A DNA stretch of 64,000 bases from Runella salmonicolor (GCF_024158025.1 NZ_JAMZEL010000010.1:186001-250000), one strand, 5' to 3'; shown: positions 50,704-60,238, numbered from the stretch's first letter. Program-made: numbers and translations. Notes: generated by a model not told the origin, from the letters alone.

Positions 50704-52080
50704 ATGAAACGCAGAAAATTTTTAGGCCAAACCCTAACTGGCGTAGTTGGTGCCATCGGTGTGCCAACCATTGTTCCGGCTTCCGTATTTGGCAAAAATG
50801 CGCCCAGCAATAAAATCAACATCGGCCAAATAGGCTGTGGGCGTATCGGCCGCGACCACGATATGGTCGGCACCCTCCAACACGACGTAGCACGCATGAT
50901 TGCGGTCTGTGACCTTGACAAAAATCGCTTAGTGGACGGCAAAAAACTGGTAGAAGGCTATTATGCCAAAAAGACGGGCAACGCCAACTACGTAGAAGCC
51001 AAAATGTACGACGACTACCGCGAGATGCTACTCAACAAAGACATCGACGCCGTCATCATCAGCACTCCCGACCACTGGCATTCGCAGCCTGCCATCGAAG
51101 CTGCCCTTGCGGGCAAGGATGTTTATCTCCAAAAACCCACATCGCTGACCATTGCCGAAGGCCGGATGTTGAGCGATGTGGTCCAGAAAAAAGGCACAAT
51201 TCTCCAAGTAGGAACACAGCAACGCTCTTCTCCTCAATTCAGAATCGCGGCTGAACTGGTCCGCAACGGTCGCATCGGAAAGCTACATACCGTCAAAGTA
51301 GGTCTGCCCGGCGACCCTTCAGGCCCTTCGGCCCCCACAATGCCCGTTCCAAAAGGCTTTAATTATGATATGTGGCTCGGCTCCACCCCCGAAATGCCTT
51401 ATACCGAAATTGGCGTTCATCCACAGCAGGGCTACGGCCGCCCAGGCTGGCTGCGCATCGAGCAGTTTGGTGCGGGAATGATTACGGGTTGGGGACAACA
51501 CCACTTTGACTCGGCCGCGTGGGGAATGGACACCGAACTGACAGGGCCTATTTCGGTACAAGCCGTGGCTGAATTTCCAAAATCAGGCCTCTGGAATGTT
51601 CACGGCGACTTTATGGTCAAAGCCGAATACGCCAACGGTATCACGATGTACACCAGCGGAGGTTTCCCCAACGGTATCCGTTACGAAGGAACCGAAGGTT
51701 GGATTTTTGTATCGCGTGGCGACTATGTGGCTTCGGCCAGCGACCCTGTTTCGAGAGCTAAGAGCAGTAAAGCCCTCGATGCCAGCGACCCCAAAATCCT
51801 CACGTCGGTCATCGGTGAGAACGAAATCCATTTGTATAAAAGCGAGGAGCAACACGGCAACTGGCTCGAATGTATCAAAACGCGTAAAGCGCCGATTTCA
51901 CCCGTTGAGATTGGTCACCGCGCGTGCAGCGTATGTTTGGTAAGTCACATTGCCATGAAATTGCCACGTAAGTTGCAGTGGGACCCTAAAGCAGAACGTT
52001 TTGTCAACGACAGCGAGGCCAACGCCATGCTCAGCCGCCCACAACGTAAGCCTTACGGTACGACAAATATTAAGATGTAA
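50704..52080 (+). CDS. Gfo/Idh/MocA-family oxidoreductase with Tat signal
   Basis: 458 aa. Twin-arginine signal MKRRKFLGQTLTG, then a Rossmann domain with IGCGRIG. The usual EKP catalytic motif appears as LQKPTSL, which also occurs in exported members. The C-terminal domain has MITGWGQHHFDSAAWGMD, with a histidine pair as in many family dehydrogenases. It probably acts as an NAD(P)-dependent sugar or uronate oxidoreductase or a GH109-like enzyme, exported folded with its cofactor. Substrate unknown. Context suggests xylan/uronate breakdown. Confidence 0.85.
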   Translation: MKRRKFLGQTLTGVVGAIGVPTIVPASVFGKNAPSNKINIGQIGCGRIGRDHDMVGTLQHDVARMIAVCDLDKNRLVDGKKLVEGYYAKKTGNANYVEAKMYDDYREMLLNKDIDAVIISTPDHWHSQPAIEAALAGKDVYLQKPTSLTIAEGRMLSDVVQKKGTILQVGTQQRSSPQFRIAAELVRNGRIGKLHTVKVGLPGDPSGPSAPTMPVPKGFNYDMWLGSTPEMPYTEIGVHPQQGYGRPGWLRIEQFGAGMITGWGQHHFDSAAWGMDTELTGPISVQAVAEFPKSGLWNVHGDFMVKAEYANGITMYTSGGFPNGIRYEGTEGWIFVSRGDYVASASDPVSRAKSSKALDASDPKILTSVIGENEIHLYKSEEQHGNWLECIKTRKAPISPVEIGHRACSVCLVSHIAMKLPRKLQWDPKAERFVNDSEANAMLSRPQRKPYGTTNIKM

Positions 52081-52090
52081 TAAACATGCT

Positions 52091-52156
52091 GGCGGTTTCC
52101 TCAAAACCGCGCATAAATAATATCGAAAGTGGTAGCGGTTTCTCAACACCGCTACC
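52091..52156. repeat. Two REP-like hairpins with CTCA loop
   Basis: GCGGTTT-CCTCA-AAACCGC (52092-52110) and GGTAGCGGT...ACCGCTACC (52131-52156), the second with an inner T-A pair and loop CTCA after one mismatch. Same family as the hairpins round the RAYT gene 20 kb away. Confidence 0.72.
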
Positions 52157-52171
52157 CTAACCCAATCACTC

Positions 52172-53329
52172 ATGAAGAATTCCGATAACCAACGACGCAC
52201 ATTTTTGAAAGAATCGGCCGCTGGCCTCATGGCCCTTCCTATGCTTTCCACCGATTCTTTCGGCCACATCAAAACCGAAAAAGTAGCCCCTTCGCCCATT
52301 ATCCATTACGACACCCCACGCATTAAATTTGCGGTCATCGGCATGAACCATGGCCACATTTACGGGCAAGTGGAAGCGGTTATCAGGGGCGGTGGGCAAT
52401 TGGTTTCGTATTATGCCAAAGAGCCTGATTTGGTAGCGGCATTTGCCAAACGGCATCCCCAAGCCAAGCTCGCTTCGGGCGAAAAAGAAATTTTGGATGA
52501 CAAATCCATCCAATTGGTGCTAAGCTCGGCCATTGCCAACGAGCGCGCCCCGCTGGGGGTTCGGGTCATGAAAAGTGGCAAAGATTTCATGTCGGACAAA
52601 CCTGGCATCACTACCCTTGAACAACTCGCCGAAGTACGAAAGGTTCAAAAGCAAACCGGACGCATTTACTCCATTATGTACAGTGAGCGCCTCGAAAACC
52701 GCGCGACCGTAAAAGCGGGAGAATTGGTCAAAGCAGGCGCTATCGGTAAAGTTATTCAAACCATCGGGATGGGCCCGCACCGCATGAATCCCAAAACGCG
52801 TCCAGAGTGGTTTTTTCATAAAGAGCAATTTGGAGGAATTATTTGTGACATTGGCTCTCACCAGTTTGACCAATATCTATACTTTACCAACTCCACCCAA
52901 GCCGAAATCGTGGCGTCGCAGGTGGGCAACACGCATTATCCACAATACCCTGATTTTGAGGACTTCGGCGATGTGATGCTCCGCGGCAACGGCGGTATGG
53001 GTTATATTCGGGTAGACTGGTTTACTCCAGACGGACTCAAAACCTGGGGCGACGGTCGTCTGACAATTTTGGGCACCGATGGCTTCATTGAAATTCGCAA
53101 AAACATCGACATTGGTGGGCGAGAAGGCGGCAATCACTTGTTCTTGACCGACCACAAAGAAACACGCTACATTGACTGCACGCAGCAGGAATTGCCTTAC
53201 GGCCGTCAGTTGGTAGATGATGTACTCAACCGAACCGAAACCGCTATGCCGCAGGCCCATTGTTTATTGGCGGCTGAATTGTCTATCAAAGCGCAGAAAC
53301 AAGCGCAACAGATTCATTTGAAAGCGTAG
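52172..53329 (+). CDS. Gfo/Idh/MocA-family oxidoreductase, second copy
   Basis: 385 aa. Tat-type N terminus NQRRTFLKESAAGLMALP. The Rossmann start is FAVIGMNHGHIYGQVEAVI, where the glycine motif is altered (GMNHGH instead of GxGxxG). The EKP position reads SDKPGITTLEQL. The C-terminal part has GGIICDIGSHQFDQYLYF. It differs strongly from the preceding Gfo/Idh/MocA protein and is not a recent duplicate. Oxidoreductase on a sugar acid is likely, substrate unknown. Separated from the first copy by two REP hairpins. Confidence 0.82.
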   Translation: MKNSDNQRRTFLKESAAGLMALPMLSTDSFGHIKTEKVAPSPIIHYDTPRIKFAVIGMNHGHIYGQVEAVIRGGGQLVSYYAKEPDLVAAFAKRHPQAKLASGEKEILDDKSIQLVLSSAIANERAPLGVRVMKSGKDFMSDKPGITTLEQLAEVRKVQKQTGRIYSIMYSERLENRATVKAGELVKAGAIGKVIQTIGMGPHRMNPKTRPEWFFHKEQFGGIICDIGSHQFDQYLYFTNSTQAEIVASQVGNTHYPQYPDFEDFGDVMLRGNGGMGYIRVDWFTPDGLKTWGDGRLTILGTDGFIEIRKNIDIGGREGGNHLFLTDHKETRYIDCTQQELPYGRQLVDDVLNRTETAMPQAHCLLAAELSIKAQKQAQQIHLKA

Positions 53330-53419
53330 GGGTGGGCCTCGCGTCCACCCATAGCGTCCCGTACGTTCCGTTTGCGTCCGCGCGACAGTTTACACAAAGG
53401 ACAAAAAGGGCGGACGCAA
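53330..53419. repeat. GC-rich inverted repeats after the second oxidoreductase
   Basis: GGGTGG/CCACCC (53330-53350) and TTGCGTCCGC/GCGGACGCAA (53372-53381 with 53410-53419). GCGTCC-type units occur several times. Possibly a terminator or a decayed mobile repeat. Confidence 0.5.
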
Positions 53420-53464
53420 GGCGCGCAAACCAAATGATTTATACTATTATTTATATCTTAATCC

Positions 53465-54361
53465 ATGCATTATATCAAACAGATTCTCTTTGTCGCAGCC
53501 GTATTTTCAAGTATGGCGAGCCTGGGCCAAACAAAAATTACGGCTCAAAAGCTCAATTCCAAAATTGACATCACGATCAATAACAATTTTTTCACTAGCT
53601 ACATATTTTCGCAAGATGAAAAATACCCTTTTTTTTACCCCGTCAACGGGCCTTCCAACGCGAGCGTGACCTCCATGCGCAACGGAAACTACCCTCACCA
53701 CAGTTCGTTGTTTTTTGGTTGTGATAAAGTAAACGGTGGTAATTATTGGCAGGAAGGCTTGGAAAAAGGCCAGATTATTTCGCTAAGAGCCGATATTGTT
53801 CAATCAGGCGGCGACAAGGTTGTGATTGAAAATGAGTGTATTTGGCGTCGTCCCGAGGCCAACGCACCCATCAAGGACTTTCGCACCATCACCATTACGG
53901 CTCCTTCCAAAGACCTGTACCAAATTGATTTTGACGTCACCATGGAAACCCTCATGGATGTGACCATTTTGAAAACCAATCACTCGCTTTTCAGCGGACG
54001 CATGGACCCCGATTTGGCGGTTATCAACGGAGGCACCATGATCAATGCGGAAGGAAATCAAGCCGAAAAAGGCACCTTCGGCGTAAAATCACCGTGGATA
54101 GATTGCTCTGGAAAAAGAGGTGACAAAGTGGAAGGCATGACCATCATGCAACACCCATCCAACCCTTGGTATCCTTCACCGTGGTTCACGCGTGACTATG
54201 GTTTCTTTTCACCGACGCCCATGTATTGGCCGCAGGACGACAAAGCAACGGTGATGAAGAAAGGTGAAAAATTAGTATTGCGGTATCGGGTACTGGTTCA
54301 TTCTGGCAACCACCAAACGGCCAACGTGGCGAGCCTGTTTGAAAAATACAAAAGCGAATAA
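53465..54361 (+). CDS. PmoA/DUF6807-family secreted protein
   Basis: 298 aa with a signal peptide (FVAAVFSSMASLGQ). PmoA-family features are PFFYPVNGPSNASVTSMRN, YPHHSSLFFGCDKVNGGNYW, GTFGVKSPWIDCSGKRG, GMTIMQHPSNPWYPSPWFTRDYGFFSPTPM and VLRYRVLVHSGN. The family (DUF6807) is frequent in polysaccharide utilisation loci next to Gfo/Idh/MocA enzymes. Its biochemical role is not established, although the fold resembles aldose-epimerase-like beta-sandwiches. Here it lies between the oxidoreductases and UxuA. Confidence 0.85.
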   Translation: MHYIKQILFVAAVFSSMASLGQTKITAQKLNSKIDITINNNFFTSYIFSQDEKYPFFYPVNGPSNASVTSMRNGNYPHHSSLFFGCDKVNGGNYWQEGLEKGQIISLRADIVQSGGDKVVIENECIWRRPEANAPIKDFRTITITAPSKDLYQIDFDVTMETLMDVTILKTNHSLFSGRMDPDLAVINGGTMINAEGNQAEKGTFGVKSPWIDCSGKRGDKVEGMTIMQHPSNPWYPSPWFTRDYGFFSPTPMYWPQDDKATVMKKGEKLVLRYRVLVHSGNHQTANVASLFEKYKSE

Positions 54362-54371
54362 TTCTATTGAA

Positions 54372-54458
54372 ACACAGAGTTTCACAAAGTTTGTCACAGA
54401 GTGCCTCGAAAAAAACACGGACTCTGTGCAGTACTCAGTGTTTCTTTGTGTCCTGAAA
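54372..54458. repeat. CACAGAGT-type irregular repeat
   Basis: ACACAGAGT (54372-54380), CACAGAGT (54395-54402) and inverted ACTCTGTG (54421-54428), then ACTCAGTG and TTTGTGTCC. Same element type as 62785-62927. Confidence 0.6.
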
Positions 54459-54474
54459 ATAAAATAGTCAACAA

Positions 54475-55689
54475 ATGACATTTATTCAAACTATGCGTTG
54501 GTTCGGCCCAAACGACCCCGTTTCACTGATGGATATTCGTCAGGCGGGATGCGCGGGCATTGTGACGGCATTACACCAAATCCCCGTTGGAGAGGTTTGG
54601 TCCGTCGAAGCCATTCAACAACGCATTCAACTCATCGAAGCAGACAATGACCGCTATACCCCGCTCACGTGGGAAGTGGTAGAGAGCCTGCCCGTTCATG
54701 AAGACATCAAAAAAGGGCTGCCGAGTCGGGCGCAATACATAGAAAACTACAAAGTATCGTTGCGCAACTTAGCGGCCTGCGGCATCAAAACGGTGTGTTA
54801 TAACTTCATGCCTGTGCTGGATTGGTCACGCACCAATCTGCACTATGAAATGCCCGATGGCTCTCTCGCCCTGCGTTTTGTGTGGGAAGATTTTGCGGTG
54901 TTTGACCTGTGTATTCTCCAACGGGCCAATGCTGAGGCTGATTATACCCTCGAAGTACAGGAAGCCGCCAAACGAAAATTTGCCACCATGACAGACGAAG
55001 AGGTTGCAACACTGCAAAACACGGTACTATTGGGCCTCCCAGGCTCCAATGAAGCCTTTGAATTGGCCACGTTTCAGGGACTACTGAATAATTATAAACA
55101 CATCGGCGACCAAGAGTTGCGCGAGAATCTGTATTATTTTATTCAGCAGGTAGCTCCCGTGGCCGAAGAAATTGGCGTGAATCTCTGCATCCATCCCGAC
55201 GACCCGCCAAAACCGCTGTTGGGGTTGCCACGTGTAGTGAGCACCGAAAGCGACTTGGCGCAGTTGATGGCGGCCTGCAATGTACGCGCCAACGGCATCA
55301 CGTTTTGTACGGGCTCACTGGGTGTACGTGCCGACAATGATTTACCAAAAATGGTCGAACGCTTCGGCGACCGAATCCATTTTGTGCATTTACGCACCAC
55401 CAAGCGCGAACCTAACCCGCTCAATTTTCACGAAGCCGCGCATTTGGCGGGCGATGTAGACATGTACGAAGTGGTAAAAGCCTTTGTGCTGGAAGGAAAA
55501 AGAAGAAAGAACCAGGAACAAAAGGACGCTATGATTCCGATGCGCCCCGACCACGGGCATCAGATGCTGGACGATTTGCACAAAACAGGAAAAGAAAAAT
55601 CCTATCCAGGCTATTCGGCCATTGGTCGTTTAAAAGGTCTGGCCGAATTGCGGGGTTTGGAAATGGCCATTGAAAGAGGGATGTCTTAA
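54475..55689 (+). CDS. uxuA: Mannonate dehydratase
   Basis: A 404-aa enzyme that dehydrates D-mannonate to 2-keto-3-deoxygluconate in glucuronate breakdown. Family motifs are MRWFGPNDPVSLMDIRQAGC at the N terminus, CYNFMPVLDWSRTNL, NLCIHPDDPPKPLLGLPRVVST, GITFCTGSLGVRADND, FVHLRTTK and PMRPDHGHQMLDD (metal-binding His/Asp/Cys/Glu positions). Size matches the E. coli enzyme. It fits with the GH67 alpha-glucuronidase and SDR downstream. Confidence 0.97.
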   Translation: MTFIQTMRWFGPNDPVSLMDIRQAGCAGIVTALHQIPVGEVWSVEAIQQRIQLIEADNDRYTPLTWEVVESLPVHEDIKKGLPSRAQYIENYKVSLRNLAACGIKTVCYNFMPVLDWSRTNLHYEMPDGSLALRFVWEDFAVFDLCILQRANAEADYTLEVQEAAKRKFATMTDEEVATLQNTVLLGLPGSNEAFELATFQGLLNNYKHIGDQELRENLYYFIQQVAPVAEEIGVNLCIHPDDPPKPLLGLPRVVSTESDLAQLMAACNVRANGITFCTGSLGVRADNDLPKMVERFGDRIHFVHLRTTKREPNPLNFHEAAHLAGDVDMYEVVKAFVLEGKRRKNQEQKDAMIPMRPDHGHQMLDDLHKTGKEKSYPGYSAIGRLKGLAELRGLEMAIERGMS

Positions 55690-55746
55690 ATGCATTGCCT
55701 CCTGCTTTATTAACAAATAAAAAGAATCAACAATGGCCTTAGCCAA

Positions 55747-57861
55747 ATGAAATCAATGACAAGACATTTCTTTCTATTTCTTCTGCTACTCTCCACCGCC
55801 GCCCTTGCCGATGATGGTTCGCGGCTTTGGCTCAACTATGATTTAATCAAAGATGCCAAGCAGCGGGAAAGCTATGCTCCGTTTACAAAATTCATCGCCG
55901 TTGCGTCTGATAATCAAACCCTTAAAATCGCTACAGAAGAACTTCAAACGGGTTTACTGGGTTTATTAGGCAAAAAAATTGTTACTGTAAAAACGGCAAC
56001 AACAAGCGGAGGAATCATTCTGAACGTTAACAAAAACGCCCCTTCAAGTGCGAATATTTCTAACGAAGGATATGAGATTTATACCGAAAAAGGCAACATC
56101 ATCATCTCCTCTAAGTCTGAAACGGGCGTGTTGTACGGGGCATTTGAATTGTTGAGGGCCATTCAAACGGGTAAATCTCTCGCCAAGCTTTCCATAACGA
56201 GCAGCCCAAAGGTAAAGATTCGAATGCTTAACCACTGGGACAACGCTAACGGAACCGTAGAGCGCGGCTATGCAGGCTCCTCGATGTGGAAATGGAACGA
56301 ACTGCCCCACCGCGTTGACCCGCGCTATGTCTTGTACGCCCGCGCCAATGCGTCGATAGGCATCAACGCCACCTCCATCAACAACGTCAATGCCAGTTCT
56401 CGGTTTCTGACCGCTGAATATTTGGAAAAAATCAAAGCCGTTGCCGATGTACTTCGCCCCTACGGCATCAAAGTTTTTATTTCGGTCAACTTCCGTTCTC
56501 CCCGCACCCTCGGCGGACTCAAAACCTCCGACCCGCTCGACCCCGAAGTGCGTAAATGGTGGAACGACAAAACCAAAGAGATTCACCAGTACATTCCTGA
56601 TTTTGGTGGGTATTTGGTCAAAGCCAATTCTGAAGGTGAACCCGGCCCGCAGGATTATGGCCGCACCCACGCCGACGGCGCCAACATGCTGGCCGAAGCC
56701 ATGCGTCCGTTTAGCGGCATCGTTATCTGGCGGGCATTTGTATACAATGCCGACCCCAACGGCGACCGTTTCAAGGAGGGCTACGCTCAATTCAAACCTC
56801 TCGACGGTACATTCGACCCTAAAGTGATTGTCCAAGTCAAAAATGGCCCCATTGATTTTATGCCTCGGGAGCCTTTTCATCCTATGTTTGGAGCTTTTCC
56901 AAAAACAACGTTGGGCATGGAATTTCAGATTACGCAAGAATACTTGGGCCAATCCACCCACCTGACCTATTTGGCACCGATGTTCAAAGAGTGTTTGGAT
57001 ACCGATACCTACGCCAAAGGGCAGGGCTCTACCGTGGCCAAAGTCATTGACGGAAGCTTGTACAATGCCCAGTACTCTTTAATGGCGGGTGTGGCCAACA
57101 CGGGCTCAGATGTTAATTGGTGCGGACACCCCTTCAACCAAAGCAACTGGTACGCTTTCGGCCGCTTGGCATGGGACCACACGCTGTCGTCGGAGCAGAT
57201 AGCTTCAGAATGGATTCGTATGACCCTAACCCAAGCCAAACCAACGGAGCAGAAAATCTCCGACATGATGTTGAAATCACATCCCATTTACGTGAGTTAT
57301 ACGTACCCCTTGGGAACCTCTCACATGATGGGCGAAAGTCACCACTATGGCCCCGAGCCTTGGCTCGCCAAAAGCGCCCGCCCCGATTGGACATCGGTGT
57401 ATTATCACCGCGCTGATTCCGTAGGGCTAGGATTTGACCGAACAGGAAAGTTGAGCAATGCCTTGCAACTTTACAGCCCCGAAGTTCAGCAAAAATGGGG
57501 CAACCCCGAACAATGCCCGCTCGACTATTTGCTTTGGTTCCACCACGTGCCTTGGTCCAAGAAACTCAGTACGGGCCGCAGCCTTTGGGATGAGTTGTGC
57601 GAGCGTTATTACGACGGCGTAGTACAAGTCGGAAACTTGCAAAAGACTTGGGAAAGCCTCAAAGCAGACGTTGACCCCGAAATCTTTGAAAACGTAAAAG
57701 GCAGATTGAAAATACAAGAAAAGGAGGCCTTGTGGTGGCGCGACGCGTGTGTGTTATACTTTGGAGAATATTCAAAAATGCCCATTCCCAAGCCATTAAC
57801 ACCGCCCCAAAGAACATTAAATGAAATTAAAAAATTAGTAGAAATTTACCATTTGCGATGA
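55747..57861 (+). CDS. GH67 alpha-glucuronidase
   Basis: 704 aa with a signal peptide (FFLFLLLLSTAALA). It removes (4-O-methyl)glucuronic acid from the non-reducing end of xylo-oligosaccharides. GH67 hallmarks are KIRMLNHWDNANGTVERGYAG, LVKANSEGEPGPQDYGRTHADGANML (acid/base region), VKNGPIDFMPREPFHPMFG, GMEFQITQEYLGQSTHL and WCGHPFNQSNWYAFGRLAWD. Length and motif order fit the family. Secreted to the periplasm, where SusCD would deliver substrate. The stop overlaps the next gene by 4 nt (ATGA), so they are coupled. Confidence 0.96.
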   Translation: MKSMTRHFFLFLLLLSTAALADDGSRLWLNYDLIKDAKQRESYAPFTKFIAVASDNQTLKIATEELQTGLLGLLGKKIVTVKTATTSGGIILNVNKNAPSSANISNEGYEIYTEKGNIIISSKSETGVLYGAFELLRAIQTGKSLAKLSITSSPKVKIRMLNHWDNANGTVERGYAGSSMWKWNELPHRVDPRYVLYARANASIGINATSINNVNASSRFLTAEYLEKIKAVADVLRPYGIKVFISVNFRSPRTLGGLKTSDPLDPEVRKWWNDKTKEIHQYIPDFGGYLVKANSEGEPGPQDYGRTHADGANMLAEAMRPFSGIVIWRAFVYNADPNGDRFKEGYAQFKPLDGTFDPKVIVQVKNGPIDFMPREPFHPMFGAFPKTTLGMEFQITQEYLGQSTHLTYLAPMFKECLDTDTYAKGQGSTVAKVIDGSLYNAQYSLMAGVANTGSDVNWCGHPFNQSNWYAFGRLAWDHTLSSEQIASEWIRMTLTQAKPTEQKISDMMLKSHPIYVSYTYPLGTSHMMGESHHYGPEPWLAKSARPDWTSVYYHRADSVGLGFDRTGKLSNALQLYSPEVQQKWGNPEQCPLDYLLWFHHVPWSKKLSTGRSLWDELCERYYDGVVQVGNLQKTWESLKADVDPEIFENVKGRLKIQEKEALWWRDACVLYFGEYSKMPIPKPLTPPQRTLNEIKKLVEIYHLR

Positions 57862-58661
57862 GAGAACAAGAAAATTCAGCCGAAGAACTTACCTTAACCC
57901 ATACCCAATCCGTATTCTCCTTGGAGGGAAAAATTGCGCTGATTACGGGCGGCGGCAGCGGCATTGGCTACGATATTGCCCAGTGCATGACCCACGCGGG
58001 CGCCACGGTCATCATCACAGGCCGGCGCGAGCACGCGCTTCAGGAGGCCACGGCAGCCTTGGGCACATCGGCCCATTATGTTGTCAATGACGTCACGGAA
58101 TTAGACACCTTGGAAGGCTTGGTCGAAACCATAGTAAACACCTACGGCGAAATTGACATTTTGGTCAACAATGCAGGCATCAACATGAAAAAACCTGCCT
58201 TGGAAGTCACAAATGACGATTTTGACCGCATCATTCATACCAATCTCAACGCCGTTTTTGCCCTTACCCGCGCTTGCGCCAAACGCATGGTTGCCCGCCA
58301 AAGTGGGTCGATTCTGATGATTTCATCCATGGCCGCCTATTATGGCATCGACCGCGTGGTGGCCTATGCCGCGTCCAAATCGGGCGTAGAAGGCATGGTG
58401 AAAGTGTTGGCGTCAGAATTTTCAAAATACAACGTTCGGGTCAACGCCATTGCGCCGGGTTTCATCGAAACCAACATGATGAAAACTGCCATGAGCAGCG
58501 ACCCCGACCGCATGAACCGCGCCCTCAACCGAACACCCATGGGCAAATTTGGCAAGCCTCAAGATATTGGCTGGGCTGCCGTCTTTTTAGCCTCCGAGGC
58601 CGCTGCTTACATCACGGGCGCTTCATTGCCAGTCGATGGAGGAAATTCCATTGGGTTTTAA
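57858..58661 (+). CDS. SDR oxidoreductase, probable fructuronate reductase
   Basis: A 267-aa classical short-chain dehydrogenase. TGGGSGIG cofactor motif at ~30, NNAG, catalytic S in LMISSMAAYYG, YAASKSG (Tyr/Lys), and C-terminal IAPGFIETNM. A likely role is NAD(P)H-dependent reduction of fructuronate to mannonate, replacing UxuB between the isomerase and UxuA; SDRs take this role in several Bacteroidota uronate clusters. The assignment rests on position between GH67 and UxuA, since SDR sequence alone does not reveal substrate. Translationally coupled to the GH67 gene. Confidence 0.85.
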   Translation: MREQENSAEELTLTHTQSVFSLEGKIALITGGGSGIGYDIAQCMTHAGATVIITGRREHALQEATAALGTSAHYVVNDVTELDTLEGLVETIVNTYGEIDILVNNAGINMKKPALEVTNDDFDRIIHTNLNAVFALTRACAKRMVARQSGSILMISSMAAYYGIDRVVAYAASKSGVEGMVKVLASEFSKYNVRVNAIAPGFIETNMMKTAMSSDPDRMNRALNRTPMGKFGKPQDIGWAAVFLASEAAAYITGASLPVDGGNSIGF

Positions 58662-58666
58662 CATTT

Positions 58667-58710
58667 GTGGTACGATAAATGCTTTCTAACAAGGGGATTT
58701 ATCGTACCAC
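58667..58710 (+). terminator. Palindromic hairpin after the SDR gene
   Basis: A perfect 14-bp stem GTGGTACGATAAAT (58667-58680)/ATTTATCGTACCAC (58697-58710), 16-nt loop, no T-run. May be a dispersed repeat or a weak terminator. Confidence 0.6.
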
Positions 58711-58731
58711 CAACCTAGTTAACTACCTATT

Positions 58732-60009
58732 ATGATGAGATTTTCACTTTTGTTTTTCGGATGTTTTTTGCTGACAAGTCATCTCTTTGCCCAAACCATA
58801 ACTGCTTTTGCCAGTCGGGATTCGGTTGATATTTTCCAACAGGGCACAGCTCCCAGTGTGATTAAGCAGTATAATGCATTGTGGGAAAATGCCGACCAGA
58901 AAGCCTTTTGGGCAGAATTTCAGCAAAAATTTACCAATGATTTCGACCAAAAAAAACAGTACGAACTCCTGTTTTCCCAAACCGTCGACATGCGGGAAAT
59001 TGAACTGTTTAAGGCCCGAAACCAACAGATAACATTCTTAAAAACCCATCCCAACTTTTCGGCTTTTTCCGATGCCTTTAAACGCTACGTCGAAAACACC
59101 GCCCGTTGGAATTATTGGTATTGGCTGCTCAATTACGCCGTAACCCGTAGCAATGCCGATACCAAAAATCTTAAAATGTCGGCGCTGCCCAACGTAATGA
59201 CCGAGGCCCTCGACCCTAAAAAAATCGCCGACGAAGAGGCTTTCTTAACCGCCCCTTTCCGAGATTTTTTGCCCGTATTTGTCACTTATTTTAATTCAAG
59301 AGAACACGCCTTCAATAAATACACCGACTTATCGGCGGCCATGAATGATAAAGTAGCTTTTGCCAAGCGATACCTAACGGACAATTTGCTCCCTTTTTAT
59401 CTCTGCCGATTGCTGCGCGACAACTGCATAACTACCCCAAAAGAGGCCGTCACAAATACCCTCGATGTCTTAAAAAGCCTGCCCCAAACCGAGCGTTATG
59501 TAGCATTGGCTACTCAAAAATGTTACGAAGTTCTCACCAGAAAGGAAGAGAAGAAAACAACACCTGAACCCGAAAAAAACACCAAAAAAGGCGACGAAAT
59601 TGCATTTTCATCAATCGACGGGAAGAGTTTTTACCTATCTGACTTCAAAGGCAAAGTCGTTTATGTAGACTTTTGGGCGAGTTGGTGCGGCCCCTGTCGG
59701 GCGGAGTTTCCGTACTCAAAAACCATGCACGAAAAGTTGACGGAAAAACAGTTAAAAAAAATCGTTTTCCTCTACATCTCAGTCGACCAAAACCCGCAAC
59801 TCTGGAAAAAAGCCCTTCAAGAACTACAACTTCCGGGTGAACACGGCCACGTAAACGGAGCGCGCAGTGCGCAGCTTCTCAGTAAATTTGCCATTACAGG
59901 CATCCCACGGTACATGATTATTGATAAAAACGGCAAAATTGTCGCCGCCGACGCCTCTCGTCCCAGCTCTCCCAACACGCTTACTGAACTGTTGAAATTG
60001 ATTGACTAA
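58732..60009 (+). CDS. TlpA/ResA-like thioredoxin-fold protein
   Basis: 425 aa, signal peptide ending LFAQT. A ~280-residue helical N-terminal region of unknown function is followed by a TlpA-type thioredoxin domain (from ~285) with the redox site WCGPC in VDFWASWCGPCRAEFPYSK and the cis-proline near ITGIPRYMIIDKNG. Periplasmic thiol-disulfide exchange is expected. Such long TlpA proteins are common beside SusC/D systems, though their partner is unknown. The second of two ATGs (58735) is equally possible. Confidence 0.88.
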   Translation: MMRFSLLFFGCFLLTSHLFAQTITAFASRDSVDIFQQGTAPSVIKQYNALWENADQKAFWAEFQQKFTNDFDQKKQYELLFSQTVDMREIELFKARNQQITFLKTHPNFSAFSDAFKRYVENTARWNYWYWLLNYAVTRSNADTKNLKMSALPNVMTEALDPKKIADEEAFLTAPFRDFLPVFVTYFNSREHAFNKYTDLSAAMNDKVAFAKRYLTDNLLPFYLCRLLRDNCITTPKEAVTNTLDVLKSLPQTERYVALATQKCYEVLTRKEEKKTTPEPEKNTKKGDEIAFSSIDGKSFYLSDFKGKVVYVDFWASWCGPCRAEFPYSKTMHEKLTEKQLKKIVFLYISVDQNPQLWKKALQELQLPGEHGHVNGARSAQLLSKFAITGIPRYMIIDKNGKIVAADASRPSSPNTLTELLKLID

Positions 60010-60033
60010 GCCTACCTAACCCCGTCCTTACCG

Positions 60034-60186
60034 ATGAAATCTTACGCTTTGCTGCTGGTAATTGAATTGTTTTCACTCAATTCGGCAGCTCAAAAACCCG
60101 TGGTTATTTTTGAAAACCACGACGACATCGGGAAGGTACTCCACGCAAAAATCATCAATAAACTTCTTTTGAAGGACATTGCTTGA
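60034..60186 (+). pseudogene. Truncated gene remnant (signal peptide + short conserved stretch)
   Basis: A 50-codon frame beginning MKSYALLLVIELFSLNSAAQ, a good signal peptide. Then KPVVIFENHDDIGKVLHA, resembling the mature N terminus of secreted beta-sandwich proteins in Bacteroidota sugar loci (FE-HqDIG-V-hpG, recalled from memory). The similarity stops after HA and the frame ends soon in a basic tail (KIINKLLLKDIA). It looks like an internal deletion that joined the 5' end to unrelated sequence. The downstream CE15 gene starts 53 nt later. Confidence 0.5.
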
Positions 60187-60238
60187 TGTGGTCTAGCATA
60201 GCAAGTATTGAAAATACCCAAAACCTAACTCCCTTAAA

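Noticed and set aside
56044..56961. A 305-codon open frame on the minus strand inside the GH67 gene
   Set aside because: Antisense to a gene with clear GH67 motifs; low-complexity, Gly/Val/Arg-rich translation without family features.
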